Shown: piece by piece, positions 24,112 to 34,891 of the stretch
Layout: each line of letters begins with the position of its first letter
Position numbering within the stretch: the first letter of the stretch is position 1
Assembly: GCA_016748015.1 (NCBI GenBank)
Contig: JAAOMT010000595.1
Coordinates: 252,282 to 316,281 of the forward strand
Source: Geosiphon pyriformis
Lineage: Eukaryota; Glomeromycota; Glomeromycetes; Archaeosporales; Geosiphonaceae
Length of the DNA stretch: 64,000 bases
Direction of reading: 5' to 3'
Translations under genes and position numbers: made by a program
Notes under the pieces: generated by a model
Told to the model about the DNA's origin: nothing
Databases searched by the model: none
Seen by the model: only the letters and a program-made list of their open reading frames with translations

Positions 24112-25191
24112 TTAAAATCTGAAGCTATCAGATGTCTTTCTTGGTTCTGGAGAAATAAACCATCCAATTATAGGTGAAACAACAATCTCCATTTCACCTC
24201 CTTCCCAGACACTCTCTTGTCTCGCACCTAAAAATCCTGCCGACATGTTCAAGTCTTCTGCCAATTCCTTCCCAATTAGTTTTAATTTAAATGGAACATT
24301 TACTCTGCCTTCTGGGACTTGATCAACAGCCAAGTAGTTTGTTGTTAATCTGTTTTGTTTTTTATCATATGGGAAAAATGCCGCAATCCATCCTTCATAC
24401 CGACGAAGTTCTCCGGATGCGTATCCTCTAGTTGACATTACTTTACTCCAAAATTCTTTATCGATTTCACCACGATAGGTAGCAACAAATTTCCAAATTA
24501 CGGGTTCTAATCTATCTAACCAGAAATTCATATCAAGCCCAAGTTGTCGAAGCCTGACAACTTTTTCTTGAAGTTTTTGCCAATCTTCTAAGGTTCCAGT
24601 AAGAGTAACTTTTGGAATTCCACATCCACCTCTCAAAGTGTAAGTAAAATATTTTTTCATAGCATCCAGTAAAACAATACGACTAGCGGTGATTGAAGCT
24701 TCGGAACTTGTAGAAAAGTCACAAACTAGCGTTTTAACAAGATCAACTTTTTCTACATTCTTTTCAACTTGGGCCACCAAAAGATTAACAGCTTTAGGCC
24801 AATCAAGGGGATCAACGAAGATTTCCAAATCTTTTTTTCCTTCATGTGCAACAAAGTGTGAACGTAATTGTTCAGCATTGATATTGATATGCTGACTAAC
24901 ACCTTGGGCAATCGTCAACCAAAGGTCATCGGGTGAAAGAGATAGATGTTGATGATAATCGTATGATTGATGAATTGCTTGGAAGAATCCATGAGGTGTT
25001 TTGGTGTATTTCAGCTGTGTAGTTGGACTCTCATAACCTGATTGAGAATAATCAATTGAAATTGAATGGGCTATAGGAAATTTTTCTTTTATCTTTATGT
25101 GTTCAGCAAGTTTGTTTGATTGCTCTATATTGCTATCGATGATCTGAGTACTTCTTGGAAAAGCATTTTGGAGAATTTGAGTATAATTCAT
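24112..25191 (-). CDS. DUF4419 family protein
   Basis: A single-exon frame of 359 residues with normal codon structure throughout. The central part has the hallmarks I associate with DUF4419: HGFFQAIHQSYDYHQHLSLS (about residues 67-86), then PDDLWLTIAQGVSQHININA, LRSHFVAHEGKK, LVCDFSTSS (about 155-163), GGCGIPKVTLTGTLEDWQKL (about 188-207) and a C-terminal GWFISP. DUF4419 proteins are widespread in fungi with no established biochemical role. No signal peptide or membrane segment is visible, so a cytosolic protein is likely. The start Met is preceded by a TATAAATAG box about 50 bases upstream, which supports this start. The family is expanded in mycorrhizal fungi. Confidence in the family is high; function is unknown. 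Confidence 0.88.
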   Translation of the reverse strand: MNYTQILQNAFPRSTQIIDSNIEQSNKLAEHIKIKEKFPIAHSISIDYSQSGYESPTTQLKYTKTPHGFFQAIHQSYDYHQHLSLSPDDLWLTIAQGVSQHININAEQLRSHFVAHEGKKDLEIFVDPLDWPKAVNLLVAQVEKNVEKVDLVKTLVCDFSTSSEASITASRIVLLDAMKKYFTYTLRGGCGIPKVTLTGTLEDWQKLQEKVVRLRQLGLDMNFWLDRLEPVIWKFVATYRGEIDKEFWSKVMSTRGYASGELRRYEGWIAAFFPYDKKQNRLTTNYLAVDQVPEGRVNVPFKLKLIGKELAEDLNMSAGFLGARQESVWEGGEMEIVVSPIIGWFISPEPRKTSDSFRF

Positions 25192-25240
25192 TTTAAGCTA
25201 AAAGGTAAAGCAGAGAAATGGCAAAAAATAAAGAACGGCT

Positions 25241-25249
25241 CTATTTATA
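25241..25249 (-). promoter_or_regulatory. TATA box of the DUF4419 gene
   Basis: The minus strand reads CATTATAAATAGAG about 50 bases before the ATG at 25191, with a short T-rich stretch between. This is close to the expected distance for a short 5' leader and identical over nine bases to the box at 16181. Confidence 0.5.
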
Positions 25250-25708
25250 ATGGGCGAATTTTTTTATGAAATAAAAATATCCAATCAATGAATATCATGG
25301 TTATTGTTACTCTTGTTACAAACAGAGTTTCATTCTGCGCCATAATTTTTATTTATCCTATTTTGCTCTTTGAATAAAATTTATACTTATACATTGGTAC
25401 CACACAACATTCAGATATCGAATAATTTATAGTGTACTGCGATATTAAGATTTAAAAATTTTACAAAAATGGTCAAGTCTTTTATTTAGGCTAAGAAACC
25501 CATTCTCAGTAATTATAAATGAACAAGGTCTCATAATTAAGTTAAGTTCAAGAAACAAAGTTTCTCGTCAGAAAATACTCTTTTATCACCTCTATATCTA
25601 GAAAAATTTGCATCAATTAAAATTTTAAAATTAATGAGAAAATTGATCTAGACTAATAAAAATTCTTGATTTAAATCTGGTTTGAGCAGATAATTCTTTC
25701 TACAGTCT
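25250..25708. other. Intergenic stretch without a recognised gene
   Basis: AT-rich divergent/convergent spacer between the DUF4419 promoter and the 3' end of the RBR-like gene. No ORF or RNA gene that I can support. Confidence 0.6.
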
Positions 25709-26216
25709 TTATATATTAGTGTTTGCAGGCAAACCTTTTTCCCACGTAAATGATTTCCCACAGATACAGTGCATATTATCGCAGCCACCAATTTTTTCGA
25801 TTAAACCCTTACAGCCAGGGCAACGTTTGAAGTTGCAAGAGGCTAAAAATAATTTCGTCTCACATGTTTCAAAGCTTCAGAATAATCAAAAGGTTAAAAT
25901 TGTTTCAACAGTTGTATCCTTAACGACCAGCTAACTAACTAGTTATCTAAATAGGGTGAAATAAATTTTATTGAAATAAAAAAGATCTCGAGACTCACTT
26001 TTGGATATATCGTTTGCTAAACACTGTAGTACATTTTGAATCTGGGCATTTTATATGACTCGCTCCATTTCGCAATTTCGAAACCACATGGCTTTCAACG
26101 CACTTAAAGCAGACATCGCGATGTTGAAAGAACATATGAAAGTCGTAACCAGTTAAGATGAATTTGTGTGTAAGACAGATCTTACATTCTGGAAATAACA
26201 AGTTGTACTGGGTCAT
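25709..26216 (-). CDS. Compact RBR-type (RING-between-RING) protein, two exons
   Basis: Predicted exons on minus are 26216-25999 and 25874-25709, joined by donor GTGAGT and acceptor CTGAAG in phase 2, giving 127 residues. Exon 1 has CKICL, then DVCFKCVESHVVSKLRNG and IKCPDSKCTTVF: a RING1-type CxxC ... CxxC ... H ... CPxxxC set. Exon 2 gives KRCPGCKGLIEKIGGCDNMH, then CICGKSF, the signature of the second RING of RBR ubiquitin ligases (CPxC ... GGCDxMxCxCGxxF). The IBR domain that normally lies between, and a C-terminal Cys cluster, are absent, so the protein has about half the usual length. It could be a minimal E3-like protein or a deletion derivative. The GGCDNMHC motif leaves little doubt about ancestry. 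An alternative larger gene model upstream was not found. Confidence 0.7.
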
Positions 26217-26715
26217 AAAGACGGGGATTTAAAAATTAATTTATGGACGAGATTTAGATTATAATAAATTAATGAGCTTTTAAAAAATCAAAATGTAAGT
26301 TTAAAAGTTTTTCTAGTTTAGAATAGGGTTTATATATAGTTTATAATTTTGAACTTTACTTTATCAACCTTTTCCTACTACATGTATCAATTTTATTGAC
26401 TATTACTAGTAATATATATATATGTAAATATGATAAATATGATAAATTTAATATAAAGGAAAATTTGAAATTTGAAATCATCATTCCAATTTAATGACTG
26501 AAATAAAAAATAAGCTAAACTTTTTGTTATCCTTGAAATAACTTTTAAAAATATCATTTGAAAATCCTTTTTAGGTGCAGTATAAACACTAAACATTCAT
26601 TGCTTACCTAAAATAAATTTTTGTTTGTTGAATATTTTAATAAATAAAAATTTTCATACATTTAACTTATTGAAACTAAAAAGATAATTGAATGAAATAA
26701 TTCTAAATAAAGAAG

Positions 26716-26925
26716 ATGAGATATTTGAATTTTTTGCAAATTAGTTTATTATTGTTTATTGTTGTGTTTACATACCTAAAAATAGCAAATGGGATAATAG
26801 CAGATTTCCAAAAAAAAATAATTATTAGTATACAGCATTTCTCGAAAATTAATAGGATAAAAATCAGGTATGTTAATGGTGATGGGAGAATGGTTATTTT
26901 TAGCTTTGGCTTATTTGATATTTGA
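26716..26925 (+). CDS. Possible small secreted or membrane peptide
   Basis: A 69-residue frame starting MRYLNFLQISLLLFIVVFTY, with a strongly hydrophobic segment at residues 5-19 like a signal peptide, followed by a basic, Ile-rich part ending FSFGLFDI. No family recognised. In AT-rich DNA, Ile/Phe/Leu/Lys-rich frames of this length arise by chance, so confidence is low. Confidence 0.2.
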   Translation: MRYLNFLQISLLLFIVVFTYLKIANGIIADFQKKIIISIQHFSKINRIKIRYVNGDGRMVIFSFGLFDI

Positions 26926-26944
26926 ACAATTTGTGAAAATATTT

Positions 26945-27367
26945 TCATCTGGCTGATATTACTATACCTTTTACAATAAAGTTAACATTTATAAAATTTA
27001 GATCATACAATAATTCCACCCAAGCTTTAATTATAGTTGGAGGAATAGCATATCCAAGCATTGAGATCTTTTGCTCATGTGTAATTCTTTTCAATGTAAT
27101 GAATGTTGACTTGATATAAATTGTTGAAGAAAACTTTTTTATTCTTGCAAAATTTCTATTGACCAATGTAAAAAAAAAACATTATAGGATATGAAAATGT
27201 TTCTATGAAACCTTCGATTTTCGTAAAAAATCTTCTTTAATTAACATACCAAATCGAGCTGAAATTTCATTAAATTTTATCGCAGTGGTAATCTCTTTAT
27301 ATGAAAGACTTCCTAAGATCAGCCCAGAAAATAAACAACTGAAATAATTTTCATGCTGTCGGGTCAT
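26945..27367 (-). pseudogene. Helix-rich fragments, possibly decayed transposase-like DNA
   Basis: The frame at 27367-27203 (54 residues) starts MTRQHENYFSCLFSG and has SYKEITTAIKFNEISARFG, which looks like a helix-turn-helix as found at the N-terminus of Tc1-type transposases (cluster, entry, spacing). It ends in a stop. A second frame, 27166-26945, continues with RITHEQKISMLGYAIPPTII and KAWVELLYDL. The two could be parts of one lost gene. No catalytic domain is visible. I offer the transposase reading only as a possibility. Confidence 0.25.
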
Positions 27368-28021
27368 TCGAAAAAAAGTAACTTCTTTAGTAAGTATATA
27401 TACTTTAAAAAAGTTATTGTATCTTGGTTTTGATCAGAAAAATAAATTACACTAAAAAAAAACATTTATTGAAACTAGAAAAGTCCTTAACGATTGTGAT
27501 GTTTGAAAAAAAGTTTTAAGAGTGAAATGGACGAAACGAAATTTCAGCCACATTGATTATCGATCAATTATCCAATAGTAATAGGCAATCATATTCGACT
27601 CGACACGCAAACGGTTTTTGAACACAAAGTTTCTAATAGGGTATTCATTGGAAAGAGATTTTATTTGTTTGAGCATTTTTTTAGAAGCTCAAGAAAAGAT
27701 TCCTATGTGATAGAACAACCTGAGCTATAATAAATATTTAGTATTACAATTTACATATCCATTTTTGTATCGAAAAATATCGATTTTTTTATTATTAATT
27801 AAACCTCCAATTGATGATTATTTTCTTAAGCTTACCTGCACTTCCTAATCTTACAGCTTTAAATTCTTATATTTATTGCTGAGATTTAAAGAACCATTGA
27901 AACATTAAAAGTCTTTTTGACAAAATAAATAAAGGAAAATTCTTCAATCAAAAAAGTTTAGTATTCTAGAATAAACTTTTATTGACCCAATCAGAAAAAT
28001 AGGAACATGAAACTGAATTGT

Positions 28022-28531
28022 TCAAACTAATGAACCGGCCGCATGGGATCTATCCTCGATTGGTTTAATCTTGAAATTAATCCCCACTCGAGCATTTAGC
28101 GGTGCACGCCAAGTTCCAAATATACTTTGTTTATTTTGCCCGGGTGTTCCGTACAGCGGAGATTGATGATCATGTAAATTTTTTTCAATTGTATAGATCA
28201 CAGTAAACATGAGCTTTTGTAAGGTGTTTGGATCACCCGATTCGCAACACAAGTTAACAGCTTCAACAACACGTTGAAGTGTTGGGTCGTTGTTAATATC
28301 AGAATGTTTTATAAACGCGTAGAGCTGAGGTTGCGATAATTTGGGAGAAGTTTGAGCTGTCATAGGCGATGCAGGTGGCGTCATAGAAGATGTTGGTTGT
28401 AGTGATTCAAAATCAAATAAATTTGAGTCTCTTGCGGGTGAAAGGGGTGGAGATGAACATGTAATTGAGCTTTTTGAAGAAATGGAAGATTCAGAGTTAT
28501 TTATGGATTGAATTGAGAAAAGTGGTGCCAT
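28022..28531 (-). CDS. Orphan protein with Ser/Pro-rich N-terminus
   Basis: A single-exon frame of 169 residues. Residues 1-70 are low-complexity and rich in Ser, Pro and Thr (SSPPLSPARDSNLF, TPPASPMTAQTSP), likely disordered, with several SP/TP dipeptides that proline-directed kinases could use. Residues 71-125 (YAFIKHSDINNDPTLQRVVE, then LCCESGDPNTLQKLMFTVIY) look like a small helical domain. The C-terminus has YGTPGQNK, FGTWRAPLNARVGI and a basic end. No family recognised. Codon use and mixed composition argue for a real gene. A further frame at 28762-28553 on the same strand lies just upstream but has no clear link. Confidence 0.6.
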   Translation of the reverse strand: MAPLFSIQSINNSESSISSKSSITCSSPPLSPARDSNLFDFESLQPTSSMTPPASPMTAQTSPKLSQPQLYAFIKHSDINNDPTLQRVVEAVNLCCESGDPNTLQKLMFTVIYTIEKNLHDHQSPLYGTPGQNKQSIFGTWRAPLNARVGINFKIKPIEDRSHAAGSLV

Positions 28532-28762
28532 TTTTATCTTGTTTTCAATGGGTCAATAGTCTAGATGAAACCTGGATTTTCTGTTAGTTGAGCACTTAAT
28601 TCTTTGATTGAAAATTGTAAAGGTTGTAGAAACTTTGAAATTTTTCTCAAGTTTTTCTGAAGGCAATTTACTTATTATCGCCACTTCTGAATTTGTTGTG
28701 AGGATTTGACCAACTTCCTGGAGCTTCATATTTATCTCAAAAATCTTTTTCGAGTTCATCAT

Positions 28763-30840
28763 TTGTTAAAAAGCAAAATATCGAGAGCTCATCTAAATTA
28801 CGTTAAAGTCTTAATAACAAAGACCAAAAAGATAATACCACCTAAAAAATGTATTCACCTCCTATTTCGGTAACTTGTTTCGAATAGTTTACATCAAAAT
28901 GGAAACACGCAACCAAACCAAGATTGAAGTTACATTGATAATTCTATTTTATTTTTCAAAGTCGCTCTAACGGCAATAATTATTAAAGAGTGGCTTATTG
29001 TTGAATAAAGTTTCTCAATGACCTTTAGTGGCATAGCCAATCTTGTAAGAGGAATTTAAGAGCCAATTAAAGAAATTTATTCTTTTTCGGGACTCAGAAT
29101 TTTACGTTTCGCTCATTAGAGTTTTAATGTGCAAAACGTATAACCGTGACGCAAACCTTATTTAATAATTCAAAGCTAAAAAACTTGATTTGACTGGAAA
29201 ATTAGCTGTGTTATTCAAGTATTCCGGGATATTATTATTAAAAATATTTACTTGGGAGATTTTTATTCCATGATTTTGGTATTTTGAATTTCATGTAACA
29301 GGTTCTGTTTGAACAGCATTAAATTCGAGTAGTTCATATTATTCCAAGAAATTAATTATATCTAACAATTAGCAAAGAAAAAAGCTTCTGAACAAACGAT
29401 ATCCTTTGAAGTTCAAATTGTTTAAATGGAACCATAATTGTTGAATTTTATCCTTATTATTTTCGATAGGCTTTAACATCGAGATAAGCCATAGCAACAA
29501 CAATTAGGTTTTATGATTGCATGTGGTGAATTGGTAATTGTGCTAGCTATCATAAATTCCTTGTGAACTTGATTAATACAATCAAATGAGAGTAAACTTT
29601 AGAGAAGTTCAAGATGATCTGCATGAGTTTGCGGATTTACAAAATTCCAAAAGAAACTTGGGTTGGGTTTCTTTTGATACGCAGCTTCTAGGAGTCTGAG
29701 GTTTATAAATTTAGCTATTATATCAATTTTTTTAATAATCCTTTTTTGTACATTAAATTTCCCTTGATTTTCAGGCACGACTTTGGTTATTTAAAAGGGG
29801 AAATTTATAAAAGGCATTTTAATAACAGACTTTTTACAATTCGATCATTTTCAAAATCCCCCTTTATAATAAATTTGTTGTCCATTAAGATAACCCTTAT
29901 TTGGATGACAACATAGCCTAACTCTGGGCCTTGATGATCAGAGATTGATGGTAACGATAATGTATCCACCAGAGCATTTTTGGGACGGTCTTTAGGGTAA
30001 TTTTCTTGCCTTATGATTTACTATTTCTGACCCTCAAAACGTGGGGATAACAATTTCATCAAACTCACAAGTGAAAAAAGGCTGCGCTTCTACGGATTTC
30101 ACTCTGCAGATACACAATCCTTTGTCTTATGTGCAAAACTGCTTTATTGAGCGGCTGGGCCCTGTCATTCTTATGCTTTGAAGTGAAGACAGCTAGTTGA
30201 ATTTTACGAAATAAGATAATCAAATACAGGATTAATAAAATGCATAAGTGGAACTGTCTGCTTACATTTTGTAGGTTTGCATCTTATAGAGCCAGAAAAT
30301 GTAAATTCGTTGATTTGTCGAGAATATGAACTTTTCTATCAGATATAATCTTGTGCAAATAGGTCCACTTATTATTTCTACACTTTGAAAAGTCCATATT
30401 ATGAATTTAGTTTTATTTTAGACCATTTATCTTGTGTCAATGTGCAAAGGCATTCATCGACGAAATATGAAATTACATAAAAACGGTTCCACTATGATGT
30501 TGAAAATACTGAGTGCAAATCCTAGTGCACCTCATCGCTAATAATTTCGTTTTATATTGACTAATAGCTTCACATTGATGATATTAGTAAAAGCAAAACC
30601 TAACCAACCTCGTAAAGTCTACAAAACTTCAATAGTCGAAAAATTATCAAAATAAAATGTTTCTGTTGAAGCATCATAACTTCAATCTTTTCTTTTCTTT
30701 GATGCTATATACCTTCTTTAAGATAACACAACGTCTTTTGTTATATACCCCATTTATGATATTAAAAGCAAAGCTTTTCAAGCCCATCCATTGCTTCAAG
30801 AGGTGTTTCTAAATAGGATTAGGATACACTTGAGCCAGCA
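28763..30840. other. Intergenic DNA with one decayed coding-like patch
   Basis: Of average complexity but without a supportable gene. At about 30000-30185 the plus strand has a protein-like run broken by two TGA codons (GDNNFIKLTSEKRLRFYGFH, then QSFVLCAKLLY). It resembles the decayed retroelement islands at 3.2 and 17.9 kb. Nothing else structured was seen. Confidence 0.45.
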
Positions 30841-30897
30841 ACATGCCATTAAGAGTTTTCACATGCTGCTATTGCCATAGTTTTTGTTCTTTTTCTG

Positions 30898-31167
30898 GTG
30901 CTCTCTTCTTTATTTAGCTGTTCGCTATCTTTGCATTCTACAGAAGAAGACCGTATTGATGGCAAGAATATTTTGGGAAAGTTCATGATTGTCAGATGTT
31001 TCATTGTTGAAGAGGACCAGAATAGAGGGAAAAGATATATATTAGAGGAGATCGAAGGCAAAGGAGCTGAAATGAAAAATACAACTTCTGAAATCATCTC
31101 GCAATTTGTCTATTCCAGTAAGAACTTAATTCCTGATATTTTAATTTTTATCTTAAATTTTTATTAA
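30898..31167 (+). CDS. Possible short ORF, unknown
   Basis: An 89-residue plus-strand frame with a charged middle (STEEDRIDGKNILGKF, EEDQNRGKRYILEEIEGK). A GTAAGAAC donor-like site interrupts it near 31119, so only the first 74 residues may be an exon. The minus strand has an 82-residue frame over the same bases. No family recognised; real status doubtful. Confidence 0.2.
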   Translation: MLSSLFSCSLSLHSTEEDRIDGKNILGKFMIVRCFIVEEDQNRGKRYILEEIEGKGAEMKNTTSEIISQFVYSSKNLIPDILIFILNFY

Positions 31168-31189
31168 TTCTTTTCCAAAATCAATTAAA

Positions 31190-32120
31190 AAAACTAAATT
31201 TATCTAATAAATAAGAATATATAATATTTTTTGAAATAAATTAAATATGAATAATATTATATATATATATATAATTGAAAATTAGATCAAAAACAAACAA
31301 AAAACAATTTTAAGTAAATTATAAAAGAATAATAACTGATATTGATTAAACTAAAAATTCTGTGTGTTAATTATTTTATATTAAATTTATTGCTAATAAT
31401 TATAAATGTGTATCCATTAAGCATTATGTTTTTTTTTGAATGATTTTATCAAAAATAAGTTCCAACATCAATAAAATGATGATAATTGTACACTTTTTGT
31501 AAAATATGTTTAATTTTATTTTATTTTTTAAGATCTATTTTTGAATTTTATTAGATTATTTATTTTTTAATATAAAATATCAATGAATTAAGTACAAAAA
31601 TTAATTTTAATCTCATTCAATATGATTTTCAATATTTTATCAGAAATATTTGTTAATTTTATTCAATATACATATATTTATGTTATATTGAATAAATTTA
31701 TTTTTTAAACAAATACATTATTTTTATTTAAATTATAACATATAAGTACATTTACAAAGTTTTTTTTATCAATATTTTTCAACAAATTTTCAATCAATTT
31801 ATAATATAATTGAATATTTAAACAACCTTGAAACATTATTCTATAATTTTCAAATTTGAATTTTGACATACTATATTGATTTATTAAAAATGCATTGAAT
31901 TTTTTTTAGAAATATTGTTTTTTTATTAGATTCAAATAATAAGAATTTACCAAATAACTCATTTCTGATTTTTAATAATCCAATTTTGAAACTTTTTTTT
32001 TTAATTTAGTTCAAATGATTTCTTTGTGTGATTTTCAAAGAAATAATTAATTAACATATCATTTATATAGGTCTGAATTTTAATTTATCATTAGAACTTT
32101 CAGTATTTTCTTTATTTTTT
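31190..32120. other. AT desert block
   Basis: Near-pure A and T with an (AT)n run at about 31259-31273; no coding frame or structure beyond AT palindromes. Confidence 0.75.
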
Positions 32121-32139
32121 TTATTTTTATTTTCTTTTA

Positions 32140-32410
32140 ACGAGTGAGGCCCAAATGCCACCTAGCACAATACATCAAACTAAGTGATCTAAAATAGGCG
32201 CAAATCATGCATTTTCTACACGCGACCAGTTACTCGGGCCAATCAGAGCGACACTACGAACCTATCTTAACAGACACTACACTATCAGTACCAGAGAAAA
32301 AACTGCAAAGCTTACGAAAACCAAAACTGACACCATGCGCCTCTGCAATCCCAAGCAACTTAATGACACCATCAGAGAGCAGAGATAAAGGACCACTCTT
32401 TATTTTTGAG
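32140..32410 (-). pseudogene. Small GC-rich decayed coding island
   Basis: About 270 bases of roughly even base composition between near-pure AT flanks. On minus, one frame reads LLGIAEAHGVSFGFRKLCSF, FSGTDSVVSVKIGS, then stop, and continues after stops with CRKCMICAYFRSLSLMYCAR. The plus strand has an unrelated 72-residue frame over the same bases. I favour the minus strand because coding character persists across stops, as in the other decayed islands. A retroelement origin is inferred, not shown. Confidence 0.35.
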
Positions 32411-32429
32411 TATTCGTACAACTGAATAT

Positions 32430-33830
32430 ATAATTACATATTTCGTACAACAATTTGTCTGGTAGGAATATTCATCTTTGTAAATAGTGTGAATAAGAAA
32501 ATATTTTCCGACTGAATTTAATAGTATATTATTAATACCAAGTTGTAATATTACGATAATTTTTATATATAATGTAGTGAGAAAAAAATTACCCATATAT
32601 AGTAACCTTAAGTTCAAAGTCTTTTGTTCGACATCAATCAAAAGAAACCTAAACACCAAGCTTAATCATTTCATTAATTAAAATGATAATTGGTACCATA
32701 ACTATTATCAAATAATTTACTTATAAGTCTAAATAATTAAAATAGACATCTTTTTTTTTGTGTACAACTCTTAAATAAAAAGTAATCAAAATTTTAAATG
32801 TTCAATTTCTTTTGTGTATACAATATTTATATTTGACCAATTTTTGAAAATCATTCTCAGAAAAAAAAAAAAACACTAAATCTGGATAAATTTCCTTTAC
32901 AAAATTACATTTTTGAGGAATTCTTACTTTGAAATTTAATGATGGTAAAGGAACCCTTTTTTTTTTTATTGTTTTCATTGATGTGCAATAATTACTTTAT
33001 CAAAATTAAATAAAAAAATAAAAAATTTGCTTTATTGAACCATAAGTTTAAATGTAGTGAGAAAGCAATTTTGGATTTACGACGATAAGAAGATAATTTA
33101 AAGATTCTGAAGTAACTTTTTTCATTTATTTCAATGCGAGAAAATAATTTTTTATATTTCAAGTGTAAATTAGCTGATTTTAATTTTTGACATCAAAATT
33201 TGGTCTCGCTCTTATAAATATGGAAATTAATTTCGTTCTTTTATTCAGTCTTGAAATTTTATTCAAGCCTAAAAATTATGAAATTATGCATCAAACTCTT
33301 AATAGATTGAAAAATACTGAATTTAAATTTATAAGATCTCAATTTGGTTAGCCTTATGAATTAGGTTTAGCACAACTTTGAACGGAAAGGTATATTTTAA
33401 AAATTCTTTCATAGACAATTATTAAAGTTGTTCCCAACCCATCGTAGGTAATAACCTATTTACATTTATTCCAAATTAAATCGCATGAATCGTTGACAAA
33501 TCAATTTTGTGTTGCGTAAGCGATCATCCGAATTCCTTCTGGATGATTCTTTTCAATGATGTTGATCAATTTATGCATCAGTTATCACACATTCTTAATA
33601 TACGCAAATACTCACGTCACTTAAAAATCCAGGAATCTCCCGTCCAAGTTAAATCCTTTCCCTTTTCTATATTCCCATATTTATTTTCCATGTATATCTC
33701 TTTCCATTGTGAAATCTGGACACAAATAGTTTTTTCAGTTGCAAAAATTGAAATGAAATACATAATTGTGTCGTTAAACCATGAAGAGTACATGATCTTG
33801 AATTAATTGATTATATAACATCCCCTGAAT
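32430..33830. other. AT-rich intergenic stretch
   Basis: No gene that I can support. A 99-residue plus-strand frame at 33507-33806 (MCCVSDHPNSF..) has no recognisable features and probably is chance or 5' flanking sequence of the next gene. Confidence 0.55.
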
Positions 33831-33831
33831 T

Positions 33832-33840
33832 TATAAAAAG
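33832..33840 (+). promoter_or_regulatory. TATA box of the orphan gene at 34.05 kb
   Basis: TTTATAAAAAG. It lies only 20 bases before the first possible Met (33860), too close for a promoter, but about 210 bases before the Met at 34049. This supports the downstream start. Confidence 0.4.
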
Positions 33841-34048
33841 AGGTTGGGCGCGCTTTCCAGTGAAAGAAATTGGTCCAATTTTTTCTGGCATCATTTTTTA
33901 TATAGGAAGATATTTTGGACCCACTACACAATTTGACGAGGAAGCAATCATCATTGAATTCAAGCATCCAAGATACTTAATTTTGGGCCTTTGCTTAAAA
34001 AAAAAAATTTTTTTAAAAACCCCCCAATTTTGCTTGCTTAAAATAGCA

Positions 34049-34891
34049 ATGGAATCTCCTCAGCCTATCTATGATAATTTTGAAATCATGACAATACCAC
34101 CAATTGCTTCTACGTCAATGGAATTAGAATCCTCGGTCATCGTCAATGAGACTATTACACCTGAACCTCTGACTCCAGTATCTTTGATTGAAATCGAAGA
34201 ATCAAATTTGCCAACTGATCTTTTGGATTCTTTAGAACGGAGAAGACTGTTTCGTAAACAAAAAATTGATATTTTATTGCATGAATTTGAGTATCTTGAT
34301 GCAATGATTGACGGAGCAGCCACCTACGTATCATTATGCCAAAAATATGAACAAATATATTCTTTATGGGTCTATGCATACCCACATTTTAACCCATTTG
34401 AACTTAACTTACAAGAAGCAAAAACATGGCGCTTAATCCCGGCTATTTTACTATGTTATAAACATTTTCTCATTCGCAAAAGAGAAAATATGGATTTGCA
34501 AAATTTCGATATGGATGATAGATTAGAAGAAGGGCGAACCTTGCGTTCAATCCCAAAACGAGGGGATAATGATATCGTGAAATTGGTAAAAATTTTCGAT
34601 AGAGCAATGAATATTATTGGGATGTATTCGACAAAATCAATTGAACCTCCATTGAAAAAAGAAAAAAAATTGCGAGAGTTTACTGTTAAAGAATTACGGC
34701 AAGAATGGAAAGAGTTGATTAAAAATTTAAGAACCGTTAGAGATGCCTGGGCGGCTGGTGAGGAAACTGAAATTCACAGTACGCGAGAAAGACGAGGTTG
34801 GAAATGTGAGTTTAGAAGATTAAGAAGGAAAGTTGAGGCTTCTTCTGTCCTTGATTTAGATCTGAATATAAAGAAAAAATGCAAAAAGTAA
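34049..34891 (+). CDS. Orphan helical protein
   Basis: 280 residues from the Met at 34049 (MESPQPIYDNFEIM). The frame is open from 33860, but the extra 63 residues are hydrophobic and include a Lys/Ile homopolymer stretch (KKKIFLK), and a TATA-like box sits at 33832, so the later start is preferred. Residues 1-60 are acidic and Pro/Thr-rich. After that the protein is mostly charged helices: RRRLFRKQKIDILLHEFEYL, SLCQKYEQIYSLWVYAYPHF, EFTVKELRQEWKELIKNLRT. It has a basic C-terminus ending in KKKCKK that could act as a nuclear signal. No domain recognised. Single exon; no frameshift. Likely a lineage-specific gene. Confidence 0.6.
   Translation: MESPQPIYDNFEIMTIPPIASTSMELESSVIVNETITPEPLTPVSLIEIEESNLPTDLLDSLERRRLFRKQKIDILLHEFEYLDAMIDGAATYVSLCQKYEQIYSLWVYAYPHFNPFELNLQEAKTWRLIPAILLCYKHFLIRKRENMDLQNFDMDDRLEEGRTLRSIPKRGDNDIVKLVKIFDRAMNIIGMYSTKSIEPPLKKEKKLREFTVKELRQEWKELIKNLRTVRDAWAAGEETEIHSTRERRGWKCEFRRLRRKVEASSVLDLDLNIKKKCKK

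Noticed and set aside
32207-32425. Plus-strand 72-residue ORF in the GC-rich island
   Set aside because: Coding character extends over stops on the minus strand instead; plus frame has no recognisable features.
33860-34048. N-terminal extension of the orphan at 34.05 kb
   Set aside because: Hydrophobic, homopolymer-rich and only 20 bases after a TATA-like box, so probably untranslated leader.
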